Source: an uncultured Candidatus Melainabacteria bacterium
GTDB taxonomy: Bacteria > Cyanobacteriota > Vampirovibrionia > Gastranaerophilales > Gastranaerophilaceae
Direction of reading: 5' to 3'
Assembly: GCA_934754735.1 (NCBI GenBank)
Contig: CAKVJE010000084.1
Span: 1 to 7,841 of the forward strand
DNA: 7,841 nt
Shown here piece by piece: positions 5,615 to 7,841 of this stretch. The notes under the pieces were generated by a model, which did no database searches, was not told where the DNA came from, and worked only from the letters and a program-made list of their open reading frames with translations. Numbering within the stretch: the stretch's first letter is position 1; each line of letters begins with the position of its first letter. A program made the translations under genes and the position numbers.

Positions 5615-5648
5615 AAAAAAAATCCTTTCTTAAATTAAAGAAAGGATT
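5615..5648 (-). terminator. Strong intrinsic terminator on the minus strand
   Basis: Read on the minus strand, AATCCTTTCTT (5648-5638) and AAGAAAGGATT (5631-5621) form a perfect 11-bp stem with a 6-base loop. A run of eight T (5622-5615) follows. There is no T-run on the plus strand, so the orientation is clear. No established minus-strand gene precedes it; the only candidate is the 26-codon ORF at 5659-5739. Confidence 0.75.
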
Positions 5649-5658
5649 GGAATCTTGT

Positions 5659-5739
5659 TTAATAATTCCTCATGTGTAGAAGGTTAGTGTGTAGGTTGTA
5701 TGAAAGGTTTGTGTTATGTGTTTCTTTTTTAGTATTCAT
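5659..5739 (-). CDS. Possible 26-residue small ORF ahead of the orphan terminator
   Basis: ATG at 5737-5739 opens a 26-codon frame (MNTKKETHNTNLSYNLHTNL, then LHMRNY) that stops at 5659-5661, ten bases before the terminator stem. A TATATATA-rich stretch lies upstream (5750-5760), but no convincing Shine-Dalgarno site is present. The product is hydrophilic with no recognisable motif. The placement before a strong terminator is suggestive. An untranslated small RNA or a decayed gene fits equally well. Confidence 0.2.
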   Translation of the reverse strand: MNTKKETHNTNLSYNLHTNLLHMRNY

Positions 5740-5881
5740 TTGTAACTTACATATATATAAAGTATTTCTCTTTTATAGAATTGCACAAGCTTCTAAATAT
5801 TGTTACAAAAATTAACGCAATTTTTTTCATATTAATTACTTATATACATTACAAGGTTGTATTAATAACAAGGAGTCAATT

Positions 5882-7240
5882 ATGTTTGGAATTAGTATGT
5901 TTAAAAGTTCTTCAAAAGTTGCTGCGCCAAAAGTAGAACAAGCACTTAAAAGTGCCAGAACAAAAGTAAGAACAGCTTTAGATGGTACGGTTCAAATGGA
6001 ACGTGTATTTAAAGGACAATTATATAAAACCGAGACTAAAGTTGCAGAAAACGGCGTTAGAAAGACTACGACAAGAGTTTATGCTGATGAAGGTAAATAT
6101 ATAGGAAAAGGCGGAGATGAAGGTCTTGCTGCTCTTAGAGAAACCGAAGTAAAACGTACAAAAGGTGGAAGTATTTTAGGTGGAGATAAAGTAGAAATTA
6201 ACAAAAAATATCATGAAACAATGGCAATGACAGGGCATGATGTAAATTTAACTAAAGATTTTGATACAAATGGTGTACTGCAGCACATGGAAGGAACACA
6301 AAATTATAGACACTGGTCAGAACCTCAAAAGGCAGAAATTGATAAAGCTTGGGAAGAAGTACCATTGCCACATTCCACAGAATTGTTGTTTAATCCTAAA
6401 AATGCTGCTCATGCAGAATATAAACATAAAGTAGGCGCTTATAGAATTGGTGGGACATGTCATAATGGATATAGCAATTATCATCAATTTGCAAACGAAG
6501 AAACGGCTTACACAAAAACAATTGAAAAATTAAAGGCTGCTGCGGCAGAAAAAGAAGCTGCTCGTATTGCAGAAACAAAAGCGCAACAAATAGCTGAGCA
6601 ACAAGCTATAGAGGCATTAAAAGCAAAACAACCAAGAGTAAATGTAGGAAAAGTTTTTAATAAAAATATTGAAGAATTTAAATGTGTAGAATCTACAAAA
6701 GCAGATGGTTCAATTGTTCGACGTTATTATGATCCTAAAACTCTAGCTAATGGAAAATCAAATCCAATGATTACAACAATTGACAAAGGTAATTATCACG
6801 AAGAATTAATTTATGATCCAATAAAAGGTACGAAAATTTCATACAAACAGCTTGGCGATAATGAACCTGAAATTGAAATGTTTGAAGGAATGCGATATAG
6901 ATATTCTTCAAAAATGAAAACTATAGATCAAGGCGATGGCAATATTAAAAATGCAAGAGTTAATAAACAGGTTTATGATGATGGCTTAAATCATGTTGAA
7001 TTTGAAAGTGCAGGTTATCCGGATAAATTCAAAGTACAAATAAAAAACCCATATGACGTAACCGAGCGTCATTTTGATTCATTAAAACCGGATTATATTG
7101 ATATTAAAGGAACATATAACATAAACCCTGATGGAAACAAGGCGTTGGTTAAAGCACAAAATAAGCTTAATAGAATTTCAAAAGAAGCAGGAGAATGTTG
7201 GAAGGATTTAACAGATTTCTTTAAACCATATCAACCTTAA
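5882..7240 (+). CDS. Protein of unknown function (452 aa) with internal repeat-like segments
   Basis: I do not recognise this protein. AAGGAG (5870-5875) lies six bases before the ATG, and a terminator follows the stop, so the gene is real. There is no signal peptide or membrane span. Residues 1-35 are a basic helix-prone start. About 207-250 is an Ala/Lys/Glu/Gln-rich coiled-coil segment (KLKAAAAEKEAARIAE). The flanking parts look beta-rich and polar. Three segments resemble each other: 41-72 (VF...ENG...RVYADEGK), 257-287 (VF...ADGSIVRRYYDPKT) and 338-368 (YRY...GDGNIKNARVNKQVYDDG). Each runs from an aromatic start through a Gly turn to R-x-Y-x-D. Only two cysteines lie before residue 300. 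It may be a cytoplasmic structural or secreted-by-other-means protein; function is open. Confidence 0.8.
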   Translation: MFGISMFKSSSKVAAPKVEQALKSARTKVRTALDGTVQMERVFKGQLYKTETKVAENGVRKTTTRVYADEGKYIGKGGDEGLAALRETEVKRTKGGSILGGDKVEINKKYHETMAMTGHDVNLTKDFDTNGVLQHMEGTQNYRHWSEPQKAEIDKAWEEVPLPHSTELLFNPKNAAHAEYKHKVGAYRIGGTCHNGYSNYHQFANEETAYTKTIEKLKAAAAEKEAARIAETKAQQIAEQQAIEALKAKQPRVNVGKVFNKNIEEFKCVESTKADGSIVRRYYDPKTLANGKSNPMITTIDKGNYHEELIYDPIKGTKISYKQLGDNEPEIEMFEGMRYRYSSKMKTIDQGDGNIKNARVNKQVYDDGLNHVEFESAGYPDKFKVQIKNPYDVTERHFDSLKPDYIDIKGTYNINPDGNKALVKAQNKLNRISKEAGECWKDLTDFFKPYQP

Positions 7241-7266
7241 TTGTTCTTTGAATAATTAGAAATTGC

Positions 7267-7282
7267 GTGCAAAAATTTGCAC
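7267..7282. repeat. Hairpin GTGCAAA/TTTGCAC
   Basis: This perfect 7-bp palindrome with an AA centre is followed by CAA. A near copy ending in the same TTTGCACCAA occurs at 7411-7430. The two flank the terminator and repeat region between them. Confidence 0.45.
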
Positions 7283-7309
7283 CAAAAACAAAATATATAG
7301 ACATTATTT

Positions 7310-7350
7310 ATACTCCATTGTTGTCCAATGCAACAATGGAGTATTTTGTT
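7310..7350 (+). terminator. Intrinsic terminator of the 452-aa gene
   Basis: ATACTCCATTGTTG (7310-7323) and CAACAATGGAGTAT (7331-7344) form a perfect 14-bp stem with a 7-base loop. A modest T-rich tail follows (TTTGTTGT). It lies 70 bases after the stop of the upstream gene. Confidence 0.75.
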
Positions 7351-7373
7351 GTATCTAATGAAAATGTTGAACA

Positions 7374-7428
7374 CACCCTACCACTTTCAATTTCCCATTG
7401 AAAAAGGTAGGGTGCAATTTTTTGCACC
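7374..7428. repeat. Two overlapping, mutually exclusive hairpins
   Basis: Hairpin A pairs CACCCTACC (7374-7382) with GGTAGGGTG (7406-7414) and, inside it, TTTCAAT (7385-7391) with ATTGAAA (7397-7403). Hairpin B pairs GGTGCAA (7411-7417) with TTGCACC (7422-7428) across TTTT. They share bases 7411-7414, so both cannot fully form at once. This is most simply a palindromic repeat element, with no gene just downstream on the plus strand to attenuate. Confidence 0.5.
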
Positions 7429-7458
7429 AATTAATATTATATTTGTGGAAATATAAAA

Positions 7459-7490
7459 GGTAGGAACCGCTTACACTTTTCCCAACCTAC
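7459..7490 (-). repeat. Palindromic repeat, possible weak terminator of the 72-aa gene
   Basis: GTAGG (7486-7490 read on the minus strand) and CCTAC (7460-7464) can pair, followed on the minus strand by CTTTTATATTT. Its GTAGGTTGGG start matches the repeat at 1224-1233. The stem is short, so termination is uncertain. The position right after the minus-strand gene stop fits. Confidence 0.35.
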
Positions 7491-7506
7491 GGCTATTTAG
7501 TAAATA

Positions 7507-7725
7507 TTATTTTTGTTCTTTTAGTGATGTAATAAATGTGTTCAAACCATTCAAAACAGACTTTTGTTGTTCAATCATATCTTTCAATATTATAAGTATT
7601 TTTTGAGAACTTTCAAAATCATCTTCACTGTTTTCATAAAGATTTTTCATTATATCTAGTACTATATAGTTTCTTTGCACCAATTGTTCTACTTGGTTTA
7701 AATGATTCATTAACTCTTGTTTCAT
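7507..7725 (-). CDS. Small helical protein of unknown function (72 aa)
   Basis: The product is almost entirely helix-forming, with heptad-like hydrophobic spacing (LNQVEQLVQRNYIVLDIMKN; ILIILKDMIEQQKSVLNGLN) split by an acidic NSEDDFESS turn at about 32-40. That suggests a two-helix hairpin or coiled-coil dimer. It has no cysteine, signal peptide or membrane span. Such proteins can be chaperone-like or flagellar/secretion accessory factors, but nothing here identifies one. A weak site (GGA, seven bases before the ATG) and a perfect TATAAT box 30 bases upstream support expression. An internal ATG at codon 6 is an alternative start. The gene stands alone. Confidence 0.6.
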   Translation of the reverse strand: MKQELMNHLNQVEQLVQRNYIVLDIMKNLYENSEDDFESSQKILIILKDMIEQQKSVLNGLNTFITSLKEQK

Positions 7726-7754
7726 ATTTTATATTCCATTTAAAAAGTAAAAAT

Positions 7755-7760
7755 ATTATA
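7755..7760 (-). promoter_or_regulatory. -10 box (TATAAT) upstream of the 72-aa gene
   Basis: A consensus TATAAT on the minus strand lies 30 bases before the gene start at 7725, predicting a leader of roughly 20-25 bases. No good -35 box is found at 16-18 bases. Confidence 0.45.
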
Positions 7761-7841
7761 CACTAATTATGTAATTCTAGCACGTATAATTAACAATTAT
7801 TTACGTTTAGACTGTACGTAATGCACGAACAAGAATTTCAA

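Noticed and set aside
5482..5679. GTG-started 65-residue ORF on the plus strand
   Set aside because: No proper ribosome binding site; its C-terminal part is encoded by both arms of the minus-strand terminator hairpin, and the 5' part by the GC-rich patch. It looks like a chance open frame through repeats.
6396..6578. Minus-strand ORF inside the 452-aa gene
   Set aside because: Antisense shadow of the coiled-coil coding region; no ribosome binding site.
7807..7841. Possible C-terminal end of a minus-strand gene (frame ending ILVRALRTV, stop at 7807-7809)
   Set aside because: Only ten codons are visible before the window edge, and other frames are also open; this is too little to support a gene. 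A plus-strand ATG at 7821 has no ribosome binding site either.

Overview
The window is AT-rich, compactly organised bacterial DNA. It has strong AGGAG-type ribosome binding sites, intrinsic terminators with long A/T flanks, and a tRNA gene without an encoded CCA end. Codon and amino-acid style (Lys/Asn/Ile-rich, N-terminal low-complexity tails, many family-specific hypothetical proteins) is compatible with a gut-associated low-GC lineage such as the Gastranaerophilales (Vampirovibrionia/Melainabacteria). That placement is an impression, not a demonstrated assignment.

Layout. Bases 1-161 (minus) hold the N-terminus of a phage-type helix-turn-helix protein resembling terminase small subunits; it runs off the window. 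Bases 162-557 are non-coding and unusually rich in short direct and inverted repeats. A tRNA-Leu(GAG) gene lies at 558-639 on the minus strand, with its 3' end pointing at the phage-like side, the geometry of an element integrated at a tRNA 3' end. Next come a short unknown gene (844-1077, plus), a complete dUTPase gene (1279-1716, plus) with its own terminator, and a small double zinc-ribbon protein (1875-2156, plus) with a good promoter. The zinc-ribbon gene shares a bidirectional terminator with a long convergent gene (2219-4873, minus). That gene encodes an 884-residue protein with several hydrophobic segments followed by an AarF/UbiB/ABC1-type atypical kinase domain.

Bases 4874-5881 are about 1 kb without an intact gene. 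They hold a decayed IS30-type transposase start, abutted by a 148-bp MITE-like element with 32-bp terminal inverted repeats, then hairpins, a GC-rich patch, and a strong minus-strand terminator with no obvious gene in front of it except a 26-codon ORF. A 452-residue protein of unknown function follows (5882-7240, plus) with its own terminator, then an intergenic region of palindromic repeats, and a 72-residue helical protein (7507-7725, minus) with a TATAAT promoter box.

The genes look like independent transcription units rather than one pathway. dUTPase is housekeeping nucleotide-pool hygiene, the AarF-like protein is a membrane-linked atypical kinase candidate, and the rest is unknown or mobile debris. 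I found no defence system, CRISPR array or toxin-antitoxin pair. The most interesting items are the glycine-type nucleotide loop of the AarF-like kinase, the repeat cluster next to the tRNA, the MITE/IS30 scar, and the orphan terminator with a tiny ORF.
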